Positions 58,614 through 64,000 of a stretch of DNA of 64,000 nt are shown one piece after another. The stretch covers positions 23,870 to 87,869 of the forward strand of contig JBAZCF010000012.1 in the NCBI GenBank assembly GCA_041671045.1, given 5' to 3'. The notes beneath the pieces were generated by a model, which saw only the letters and a program-made list of their open reading frames with translations, had not been told where the DNA came from and made no database searches. The position numbers were made by a program, and so were the translations under genes. The first letter of the stretch is position 1, and each line of letters begins with the position of its first letter. This DNA is from Parachlamydiales bacterium (GTDB lineage: Bacteria > Chlamydiota > Chlamydiia > Chlamydiales > JABDDJ01).

Positions 58614-59156
58614 TTAAAAGATTTCAATGTGATCTACTTCTCTCCAGGTATCGCCCAGTTGTTCCATAACCTTTACTTTGCCCATGCATTCTATCTGTAA
58701 AGTCCTTTTTGGCGTGGATTCATTACCGGATTGTTTGAATAGTTTTATTTCTTTTCGGAGTTGTTTTACGGTCCAATGATTTTCGCTTGCTTTTTGCAGA
58801 AAATCATCTTGTAATTCAGGTGATAAACTGGTTACTTCCATATGATGTGCTGGAGTGAGATCGTTCCGTTGACGGAACCCATCGATCTTGCCAGTCAAAT
58901 ACTTACGCTTTTTTAATGTACTTCTCGACAGTCCTGTAAGCAATTCCAATTCTGAATAAATATTGCCTACTTCTATGACATCTGTATATTCCTTTTTAAT
59001 GCCAAATTTAGACCAGTCATTATACCAACCTTTGGAACCAATTTCAAGGGTGCGTATGGCACTGCCAAGATGGAGCCATTGTTTACGGGTTATATTATCC
59101 GGAATAATTAAATGATTTCCGGAAATATTTGCTTTATTAAACTTTACGATGTCCAT
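58614..59156 (-). CDS. ParB/HTH-like phage protein
   Basis: 180 residues. LTPAHHMEVTSLSPELQDDF, then LQKASENHWTVKQLRKEI is a short version of the ParB/KorB-like HTH segment in phage proteins (L-x-x-x-H-H-x-E-V-x-x-L, WTVRxLRxEI). WYNDWSKFG in the first half and SRSTLKKRKYLTGKID in the middle (a second HTH-like helix pair) suggest DNA binding. Probably a DNA-binding regulator or partition/replication factor. Leader TTTTAAAACTTAACAGAT. Confidence 0.5.
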   Translation of the reverse strand: MDIVKFNKANISGNHLIIPDNITRKQWLHLGSAIRTLEIGSKGWYNDWSKFGIKKEYTDVIEVGNIYSELELLTGLSRSTLKKRKYLTGKIDGFRQRNDLTPAHHMEVTSLSPELQDDFLQKASENHWTVKQLRKEIKLFKQSGNESTPKRTLQIECMGKVKVMEQLGDTWREVDHIEIF

Positions 59157-59169
59157 ATCTGTTAAGTTT

Positions 59170-59195
59170 TAAAAAGAATAGCCTGTAGGCTATTC
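59170..59195 (-). terminator. Intrinsic terminator
   Basis: GAATAGCC/GGCTATTC with a 4-nt loop, followed on the minus strand by TTTTTAAAACTTAAC, which is also the leader of the ParB-like gene. Confidence 0.75.
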
Positions 59196-59201
59196 CTTAT
59201 T

Positions 59202-59663
59202 TTACTTTTTATTGCTGTTATTGATCTTCACGGTAGAGTTTTCCCGCATCTCGTTCACGGTAGAGTTTTCCCGCATCTCGTTCACGGTGGAGTTTCTGAT
59301 AACCTCAATAATTGCATTTTTGACCGTATCGATTTTCACTCCCTCAGCAATCACAAAAATACCGCCCATCAAAAGTTTGCGATCTTCTGTAATAATCCTT
59401 TTTTTGACAATTTGATATAGTTTCCTTTCGGCATTTTCGAGCATCTTATCGGTTAACCAGTCCGGTTTAACATTTTCATCAACTTTCAATTGGTAAGTCG
59501 ACAAATCCATCAGATCATCGCTGGTATATTCGAGTTTGGCAAACCTACCAACCTTGTCATCATTAAGATTATAAAGATTGATAATATCCTTATGTGAGGA
59601 GGTGTGAATGTCATGGAGCAGATCTCCATTGGGTTTGATAATTGCGGAATAAAATTTACACAT
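59202..59663 (-). CDS. Early protein with a 9-residue repeat at its end
   Basis: 153 residues. The body has no motif I recognise. The C-terminus carries almost three copies of ENSTVNEMR, caused by a 27-bp direct repeat (plus 59229-59300). Such microsatellites change length by slipped replication. Leader TAAACTTTAAAACC. Confidence 0.5.
   Translation of the reverse strand: MCKFYSAIIKPNGDLLHDIHTSSHKDIINLYNLNDDKVGRFAKLEYTSDDLMDLSTYQLKVDENVKPDWLTDKMLENAERKLYQIVKKRIITEDRKLLMGGIFVIAEGVKIDTVKNAIIEVIRNSTVNEMRENSTVNEMRENSTVKINNSNKK
59229..59300. repeat. 27-bp tandem repeat, about 2.7 copies
   Basis: Unit near CACGGTAGAGTTTTCCCGCA (27 bp in all), two near-perfect copies plus a partial one with one substitution, in frame with the gene above (nine residues per unit). 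Confidence 0.85.
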
Positions 59664-59674
59664 GGTTTTAAAGT

Positions 59675-60049
59675 TTAATAATTTACAATATAATTGATCA
59701 TATAATATTGTCCCGGGGGAATAGATTGGGATATAATGTCCAGTATCTCATCATTTTCTAAAACAGTAAGATATAGCATAACAGAATCGGCATTGCCATA
59801 AGCAGCCAGGTAAATGGTGTCTTCGGTATTGACATTGGCTGTGATCTGCCAGAAATCCTCGGCCCATAATTTTTCCCATTGGCCGGTGGTGTTAAACCCT
59901 ACTTCATAAGTGCCCGTTCCGTCAGCGACCATCTGAACGGTTTTTTGATAACCGGGTTTAGTACAAGATGTAAATAATAGTCCAATAATGGATGTGATTG
60001 CTAAAATAAATATGAGCCCAAATAAGGCTTGTTTTTTAGTTACTTTCAT
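59675..60049 (-). CDS. Lipoprotein candidate
   Basis: 124 residues. MKVTKKQALFGLIFILAITS with a following hydrophobic stretch and LFTSC at Cys29 form a lipoprotein signal typical of Bacteroidota. The mature part is beta-rich (GTGTYEVGFNTTGQW). Phage lipoproteins often block receptors (superinfection exclusion), an inference here. Its leader GTTTAAACATTATG is not the strong form. Confidence 0.6.
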   Translation of the reverse strand: MKVTKKQALFGLIFILAITSIIGLLFTSCTKPGYQKTVQMVADGTGTYEVGFNTTGQWEKLWAEDFWQITANVNTEDTIYLAAYGNADSVMLYLTVLENDEILDIISQSIPPGQYYMINYIVNY

Positions 60050-60054
60050 AATGT

Positions 60055-60378
60055 TTAAAGATTATTGTAAATTTCTTTTAATTTCTCATCTTTCATGAAT
60101 AAATCTTTGTAAGAATGTTTTTCAAGGAAATCGGCCATGAAAAAGTATTTATCTTTCCGGAGTCTTTTTATGAATAAGTTCCAGGAAGCGAAGGTTCGGT
60201 CTATGATTGTTTTGACTTCTGATTTTTTCATGTTTAACTGTAGTTGTGATTTCCATTTCTTTTCACAGATTAAGTAAAGGTTAACAGTTAAATTAGCGAA
60301 ATCTTCAGTTGAATTTATTGAACAATGCATTATGGCATTATAAAGTTGGTTGTCGAGAAAGGTATTACTATTTTCCAT
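60055..60378 (-). CDS. Small early protein of unknown function
   Basis: 107 residues, helical, with many aromatic residues (YNAIMHCSINSTEDFANLTV). No family recognised. Leader TCAAAACTTTAAACATC before the ATG. First leftward gene of the block beside the divergent promoter region. Confidence 0.5.
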   Translation of the reverse strand: MENSNTFLDNQLYNAIMHCSINSTEDFANLTVNLYLICEKKWKSQLQLNMKKSEVKTIIDRTFASWNLFIKRLRKDKYFFMADFLEKHSYKDLFMKDEKLKEIYNNL

Positions 60379-60439
60379 GATGTTTAAAGTTTTGAGAAAA
60401 GAATAAAAAAGGCCGGCATGAAAAACCCAGGGATTTTAC

Positions 60440-60481
60440 GATTGGAAATAAAGAAAGATTTATCTTTCTTTGTTTTCAATC
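60440..60481. other. A/T-rich long hairpin in the divergent intergenic region
   Basis: GATTGGAAATAAAGAAAGAT pairs with ATCTTTCTTTGTTTTCAATC (60440-60459 with 60462-60481) with few mismatches. It lies in the 250-bp gap between divergent genes; role could be leader structure or protein binding. Nothing else certain is in the gap except the promoter at 60.58-60.61 kb. Confidence 0.5.
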
Positions 60482-60580
60482 TATTACTATATATATTACG
60501 AAGTAATATTCCATTAGTAAGCCTGTGAGCGTGCGTGCGTGCCATATAAGGTATAAAAAACAAAAATAATAAAAATATCC

Positions 60581-60610
60581 TTGTAAGTTCAAAAACATTT
60601 AATATATTTG
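60581..60610 (+). promoter_or_regulatory. Perfect Bacteroidota-type promoter
   Basis: TTG (60581-60583), 19 bp, TATATTTG (60603-60610). Drives the two rightward genes at 60629 and 60808 in the otherwise leftward arm. Confidence 0.8.
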
Positions 60611-60628
60611 CAGTATATTTTTATTGTT

Positions 60629-60802
60629 ATGAGAATAGAATATAATACAGGATCAAGTAAAAGAGATTGGCATATAAATTTATTTATTTATATCGGATCG
60701 AATTGCTGGCGAACAATAGGATTTACATTTATTAAACATCATCCGATTATTGCGATTAAAAGATATTTCACAACCTGGAAAGGTTATGATTTTAAAATAT
60801 AA
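60629..60802 (+). CDS. Small protein of unknown function on the opposite strand
   Basis: 57 residues using the ATG at 60629, 19 bases after the -7 box; an earlier candidate start at 60608 lies inside the promoter. Basic, with many aromatic residues (WHINLFIYIGSNCWRTIGF). First gene of the divergent pair with the RepL-like gene. No family recognised. Confidence 0.55.
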   Translation: MRIEYNTGSSKRDWHINLFIYIGSNCWRTIGFTFIKHHPIIAIKRYFTTWKGYDFKI

Positions 60803-60807
60803 TAATT

Positions 60808-61413
60808 ATGAAAACAAAAATATCAAATCTCCGGGCTCAACTGAAATATGAGTACTCGCCGTTCATCTTTACCGACTCATCCCTGGTGACTATCCTTAAA
60901 GATAACCGTAACCGTATTACATCACGCGGAGGGGAAATGATAAGGTCACGCGAATTATCCAATACGGAATTTGTTGATGAATATGTACAGCATATCTGTA
61001 AATGGATATCCCTGATCAATCCGGCAAAGAAAATGCTCACCTATATCCTGACTATCATGCAGGAACGAAATGAACAGGTCATTATAGATATTGACCGGGC
61101 TCTTGCTTTTACCGGTTATTCTTCAGACGTTTCTATTTATGACGGGCTTAATGACCTGGTCAATCATCAAATAATTGCCAGAAGCATGACTCCGTTTATG
61201 TTCTATGTCAATACCCGTTATATTATACCGGATAATATGGTACAATTTTCTGAACGGATTATCAGAAATAAACAAGCCATTTCAGAAAAAGAAAAAATGC
61301 AGGATATAAATGGGAATGATAAAATAAGTTCAGGCGATATGCCCGGCCCGGATAATAAAAAAGAGCAAAAAGAGGATTTGTATCAAATGCTATTGCAAAA
61401 AGAAAAAAAATAA
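60808..61413 (+). CDS. Winged-helix RepL-like protein
   Basis: 201 residues. INPAKKMLTYILTIMQERNE, then YDGLNDLVNHQIIARSMTPF and FYVNTRYIIPDN, match the winged-helix layout of RepL-type plasmid and phage replication initiators (K-x-x-L-x-Y-I, T-x-x-x-Y-x-x-I-x-x-L, Y-x-x-N-x-x-Y/F). The tail is charged and probably disordered. Its own promoter and opposite orientation suggest independent regulation, as for an initiator or regulator. Origin nearby is possible. Confidence 0.5.
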   Translation: MKTKISNLRAQLKYEYSPFIFTDSSLVTILKDNRNRITSRGGEMIRSRELSNTEFVDEYVQHICKWISLINPAKKMLTYILTIMQERNEQVIIDIDRALAFTGYSSDVSIYDGLNDLVNHQIIARSMTPFMFYVNTRYIIPDNMVQFSERIIRNKQAISEKEKMQDINGNDKISSGDMPGPDNKKEQKEDLYQMLLQKEKK

Positions 61414-61422
61414 CTATCTTTG
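61393..61422 (+). promoter_or_regulatory. Perfect promoter with a short terminator-ended transcript
   Basis: TTG (61393-61395, inside the end of the RepL-like gene), 19 bp, TATCTTTG (61415-61422). Only about 75 nt later transcription meets the terminator at 61472-61502. Confidence 0.75.
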
Positions 61423-61426
61423 CAGT

Positions 61427-61502
61427 TACTATATTCCATTTCAATTCTTCATCATGTCGTGTCAAAGAAAGAAAGCCCTGCAATACTGCAGGGCTTTTCT
61501 TT
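61427..61502 (+). ncRNA. Candidate ~75-nt small RNA between promoter and terminator
   Basis: From the expected start near 61427 to the hairpin AAAGCCCTGCA/TGCAGGGCTTT (61472-61482 with 61487-61497) and T-run. It contains one 17-codon frame from ATG at 61454 (MSCQRKKALQYCRAFLC), so it may be a small RNA or a leader-like mini-gene. Confidence 0.5.
61472..61502. terminator. Bidirectional terminator between convergent units
   Basis: 11-bp stem AAAGCCCTGCA/TGCAGGGCTTT with a 4-nt loop; T-rich on both strands (AAAGAAAG on the left, TTTTCTTTG on the right). Stops the rightward small RNA and the leftward SSB-like gene. Confidence 0.8.
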
Positions 61503-61503
61503 G

Positions 61504-62097
61504 TTAGTACTCTTCCTGACCGTCTGTAGGTTTCAGCACCGGCTGTGCACTCAAACGGTTAATCTTGGTTATCTTGTTGCGGGTCTTCCCGTCAAAGACT
61601 TCCTCGGCTACCGTGATGGTGCAATTGGTGCCTACCAGCATGCCAATATCAAGGTGACCTGTGGCAATCAAATCATCAATGATGGCTGTTCCATTCTTTG
61701 ACAGTTTGTTCAAAAACTGGTTCAGAATGTTACTGCATTGAACGGTACGTGCCGGATCTTCAACACGCATTCCGGTCTTTTTGGAGATGGCATAGCCTTT
61801 CACTTCATCCTTGGTGTAGGATTTCTGCTGTTTGGCTGACATCTCATCGAACCTGACCCAGCCACGGGTGTTGAAACGATGGGTTATGATGCCCGGCAAA
61901 TTGTCCATTCTTATGAATGTCACCGCCAACTGATCATGCACGTCGGCAAACCGATAATTCTCCTTTTGTGCACCACTCAAATTGGAGTCATGATCAGTCA
62001 CTTCCTTAACCTGCTTAACGATTACATCGTAAGCACCAACCGGCATGGTAATCACACTTACCTTTTCCGGTACGAAATTGTTTAAAAAATCACTCAT
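61504..62097 (-). CDS. OB-fold/SSB-like candidate
   Basis: 197 residues. MPVGAYDVIVKQVKEV and later LPGIITHRFNTRGWVRF, SNILNQFL and a final FDGKTRNKITKINRL strand fit an OB-fold single-strand binder of phage type, with an acidic aromatic end (DGQEEY) as in SSB tails. This is the second SSB-like candidate in the window beside 42541. It is the only gene of the transcript downstream of the twin -7 boxes at 62.15-62.26 kb. Leader CAACTTTAAAACAATATAAC. Confidence 0.45.
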   Translation of the reverse strand: MSDFLNNFVPEKVSVITMPVGAYDVIVKQVKEVTDHDSNLSGAQKENYRFADVHDQLAVTFIRMDNLPGIITHRFNTRGWVRFDEMSAKQQKSYTKDEVKGYAISKKTGMRVEDPARTVQCSNILNQFLNKLSKNGTAIIDDLIATGHLDIGMLVGTNCTITVAEEVFDGKTRNKITKINRLSAQPVLKPTDGQEEY

Positions 62098-62151
62098 AAT
62101 GTTATATTGTTTTAAAGTTGAGAAAAAAAATAAAAAATGTTATGCATAGTG

Positions 62152-62265
62152 ACAAAAGTATTTGAAGATTTAAAATATGGAGACATTGCCAGTTCCGTGA
62201 CTGGCTTTCATCCCTGTTAATTCAGATCAATGTCTCCATGAAGTAAATAACAAAAGTATTTGAAG
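62152..62265 (-). promoter_or_regulatory. Twin direct-repeat promoter boxes around a structured RNA
   Basis: ACAAAAGTATTTGAAG occurs at 62152-62167 and 62250-62265; on the minus strand each carries TACTTTTG, a -7 box. Between them ATGGAGACATTG/CAATGTCTCCAT (62177-62188 with 62228-62239, 12 bp perfect) encloses CCAGT/ACTGG. Only the upstream copy has TTG nearby, at 17 bp rather than 19. Confidence 0.6.
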
Positions 62266-62290
62266 GAAAAATAATCAAGACAATTAATCA

Positions 62291-62623
62291 TTATTCAATA
62301 TGATTATTATAAATATCTTTGATTGATTCAATCGTATTGTTTATTTGTGAGCAATTATTACAATATATTAATGGTAATCCATACCGAGAATATTTATCGA
62401 ATTGTTTTTTACATGATATTATATTAATATTTTTTATTTTGCTTTTAATTTCTATAATAGCAATAATTGTTGTTTTACTTTGATTAAGTATTACAATATC
62501 GAATTTGGAATGTTCATGCTTGTATTCAAGATAACAAGGAATATTTTCGATATATAATCTGCGGTAAATTTCAGCCTGTATATTTGCCTCTGTTATTCTA
62601 TTCGGAATATTAAATGTTATCAT
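62291..62623 (-). CDS. Small PD-(D/E)XK nuclease
   Basis: 110 residues. E18 (IQAEI), D42 in FDIVI and E58-I-K60 (IIEIK) followed by KKQFDKYSRYGLPLIY give a compact E-D-ExK nuclease fold; the (Q)xxxY helix is present as KQFDKY. May act on the phage or host DNA; target unknown. The gene is very A/T-rich, unlike the neighbouring genes. Leader TTTAAACTTAATCACT. Confidence 0.55.
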   Translation of the reverse strand: MITFNIPNRITEANIQAEIYRRLYIENIPCYLEYKHEHSKFDIVILNQSKTTIIAIIEIKSKIKNINIISCKKQFDKYSRYGLPLIYCNNCSQINNTIESIKDIYNNHIE

Positions 62624-62629
62624 AGTGAT

Positions 62630-62960
62630 TAAGTTTAAAAACTTTCTTTATATATTTCTTTTTATATAAGATATACTTATTCCTATTACTTTTTTTTTAT
62701 TTCTTATTTATTATATTGTATTAGATAGTGATAATGGTATGGTTTACTTAAAAAGAGATAAGAGTAAAAATTATACCCTTATTATTAATGATTGAAATAG
62801 TATAATAGTGAGATTAGACAACACTATTAAGAGAGAGATAAGGGGTAGATGATACAAATGTATGTCTTAATGGACATCTCTCAATGTAGGGCTTCCTATG
62901 CGTTTTTAGGGGCATATTTCGGGTAGGGTATAACCAAAGGTTTGGGAAAGAAATAAAAAG
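62630..62960. other. A/T-rich non-coding region
   Basis: About 330 bp with no supported gene on either strand. The stretch 62640-62830 is extremely A/T-rich. The inverted repeat GAGAGAT/ATCTCTC (62831-62880) follows. Candidate for a replication origin or regulatory region, but no iterons were recognised. Confidence 0.35.
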
Positions 62961-62977
62961 GGTGCATTACTGCACCC
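62951..62977 (-). terminator. Intrinsic terminator
   Basis: GGGTGCA/TGCACCC with a 4-nt loop and TTTTTATTTC after it on the minus strand; overlaps the end of the pseudogene. Confidence 0.8.
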
Positions 62978-63215
62978 GGTTATTGATTCTGGATTTCTTC
63001 TGCATGCGGATCTTTGCCCGGCGATCCCGGTTGAAATGTTTGGGTATACCGGAACAAGGAGGAAAGTGAATATATATTCTGTCAGGGACAGGTGTGTGAT
63101 GTTCCGGAATAATATGTTCCGGTTGTGGTTTGTCCAGCACTATGCGTTCGGTGCGTGGCTGGAAGATGTTCTTAAGGGCTTTGAATGAACGGCTGAGAAA
63201 GTCATTTTATTTCAT
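62967..63215 (-). pseudogene. Small basic early gene interrupted by a stop at codon 3
   Basis: The frame from ATG at 63215 reads M-K-stop, then 79 more open codons to TAA at 62967-62969 (NDFLSRSFKALKNIFQPRTE, and a basic end FNRDRRAKIRMQKKSR). The start region has A/T-rich leader context and a -7-like TATCTTTA about 20 bp before it, and the frame ends exactly at a terminator, as real genes here do. No other ATG in the frame gives the N-terminus. Nonsense mutation, use of a non-ATG start after the stop, or a sequencing error are possible. Confidence 0.5.
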
Positions 63216-63237
63216 AGTTTGTATATTTGGTGTAAAG

Positions 63238-63265
63238 ATAAAAAAGAAAAGAGCCAAGCGGCTCT
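63238..63265 (-). terminator. Intrinsic terminator
   Basis: AGAGCC/GGCTCT (63250-63255 with 63260-63265) with T-run on the minus strand (TTTTCTTTTTT), between the 63313 gene and the interrupted gene. Confidence 0.7.
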
Positions 63266-63312
63266 AATCTTGTTAATGCCTTTTTCGCCGTACCATTAAC
63301 TGGGCATGTGTC

Positions 63313-63504
63313 TTAAAAGGAATATTCCGGTAGTGGTTCTACCTTGCCTTGCTGCAGGTCTATGGCCTTGGCAAGTAAGAACACTTCCAGTTCACAAAGG
63401 AATTCAAAGTCATTGGGGTTGGTCACATTGCGTATCTGCAATAGTTTGGCGTCAAAGTAATACCTCTTCCTGCCAATCTTAACAATGGGTAATTGGTTTG
63501 CCAT
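63313..63504 (-). CDS. Small protein of unknown function
   Basis: 63 residues. MANQLPIVKIGRKRYYFDAK at the start is like small phage proteins with a beta hairpin (I-G-x-K-R-Y-Y-x-D) and helix. The DFEFLCEL segment follows. No function known. Leader A/T-rich. Confidence 0.5.
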   Translation of the reverse strand: MANQLPIVKIGRKRYYFDAKLLQIRNVTNPNDFEFLCELEVFLLAKAIDLQQGKVEPLPEYSF

Positions 63505-63578
63505 AATGATGGAATTTAGAGAAAAAATAATTTATTCATATTCAGCGTGTTAGTCTCACTTGTCCACCGTATGGAGAC

Positions 63579-63605
63579 AAAAAGAAGAGGGACTAATGCC
63601 CCTCT
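63579..63605 (-). terminator. Intrinsic terminator
   Basis: AGAGGG/CCCTCT with an 8-nt loop, followed on the minus strand by TCTTTTTG; overlaps the stop of the last gene. Confidence 0.7.
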
Positions 63606-64000
63606 AAATAACTTACATCCGGATTGTACTCATGGTCCACATCATTTTCCAGGTCGTACTTGATGCAGAGTCTTAAATGTTCCCTGACTTTGGCAATAGA
63701 GGTGAAGTACATTGGGTAACCTTCCTGGTTCTTTACCCGTTCATCAAGGAATATGGCATAAGTGGCTTTGTCGGCGAATTCTGCATAATACACCGGGTTA
63801 TAATCCACAATGTAAATACCGATCTGTTGTGCTGCCGTGCGGGCCTTGATGCAATGATAAACCAACAGGTCCACGGCTTTGTCCTGGTCGATACAGGACA
63901 GGGTCACTTCATAGCATGTCCCTTCTTCGTTGATAGACATAAGTCCGCCGGGAGCGCTTACACGCTGTGCTATGGCCATGCTCATACATGCCAGCATTGC
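63593..64000 (-). CDS. Partial protein running off the right edge
   Basis: 134 residues visible from an internal ATG at 63997; the frame may continue past the window, so the start is unknown. Acidic, with beta strands (GICYEVTL-like and YIVDYNPVYYAEF) and a helical end. Not recognised. It ends at the terminator at 63.59 kb. Confidence 0.5.
   Translation of the reverse strand, partial: AMLACMSMAIAQRVSAPGGLMSINEEGTCYEVTLSCIDQDKAVDLLVYHCIKARTAAQQIGIYIVDYNPVYYAEFADKATYAIFLDERVKNQEGYPMYFTSIAKVREHLRLCIKYDLENDVDHEYNPDVSYLEGH

Noticed and set aside
1..64000. Genome-wide recoding of TAA because of the two in-frame TAA cases
   Set aside because: Many genes here end in TAA directly followed by an ATG-started gene or a terminator, so TAA works as a stop.
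1..64000. CRISPR array, insertion sequence or integrase
   Set aside because: No regularly spaced direct repeats with unique spacers, no transposase or recombinase motif seen; the only tandem repeats are coding (fibres, 27-bp unit) or the two 24-bp repeats of the small-RNA array.

Overview
The window looks like about 64 kb of a larger crAss-like phage genome (Crassvirales-type podovirus infecting Bacteroidota). The main reason is one giant virion gene (7834-22314). It carries the DxDGD active-site motif of the crAss-type packaged RNA polymerase and sits directly after tail and cargo genes. Supporting signs are Bacteroidota-type promoters (TTG, 19 bp, TAnnTTTG), A/T-rich leaders instead of Shine-Dalgarno sites, and a replication block of Twinkle-like primase-helicase, SF2 helicase, Sak4-like ATPase and uracil-DNA glycosylase. 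The standard genetic code is used: the 4826-codon frame stays open. No integrase, portal, capsid, terminase or DNA polymerase gene lies in this window.

Left arm, + strand, 1-36.8 kb (late genes, tightly packed, often overlapping as TAATG or ATGA). It starts with the end of a truncated structural gene. Then come a large tail (muzzle-like) protein, two helical virion/cargo proteins and a protein with a lytic-transglycosylase-like motif. Next is the 4826-residue giant, which I read as a fusion of the virion RNA polymerase with polyvalent-protein-type domains: a cpYpsA SLOG domain, an HExxH metallopeptidase motif and a PD-(D/E)XK nuclease. Three collagen-like fibre genes rich in Gly-X-Thr follow. 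After them is a sugar and methyl transferase cluster (30.75-35.4 kb) that may decorate the virion, then small conserved genes and a GroES-like protein. A bidirectional terminator at 36.77 kb ends the arm.

Right arm, - strand, 36.8-64 kb (early and replication genes). It holds about 45 mostly small genes: YopX, PcfJ/PcfK-like proteins, UDG, NinB-like, SSB-like candidates, Sak4-like ATPase, HU-like, primase-helicase, SF2 helicase, a ComM-like ATPase, DUF1064-type and other small nucleases, and secreted or lipoproteins. Nearly every gene starts after a leader close to AAAACTTAAA, often fused to an intrinsic terminator of the gene before. Two genes on the opposite strand (60.6-61.4 kb), one RepL-like, have their own perfect promoter.

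RNA region, 51.4-54.1 kb, - strand. It contains three tandem candidate small RNAs, a circularly permuted two-piece tmRNA, and a tRNA (probably Phe-GAA) whose anticodon loop carries a 23-nt insertion. A ~50-residue basic protein encoded just upstream (54155-54307) has a colinear paralogue read in another frame inside the giant gene (11279-11464). This is one of the most unusual observations in the window.
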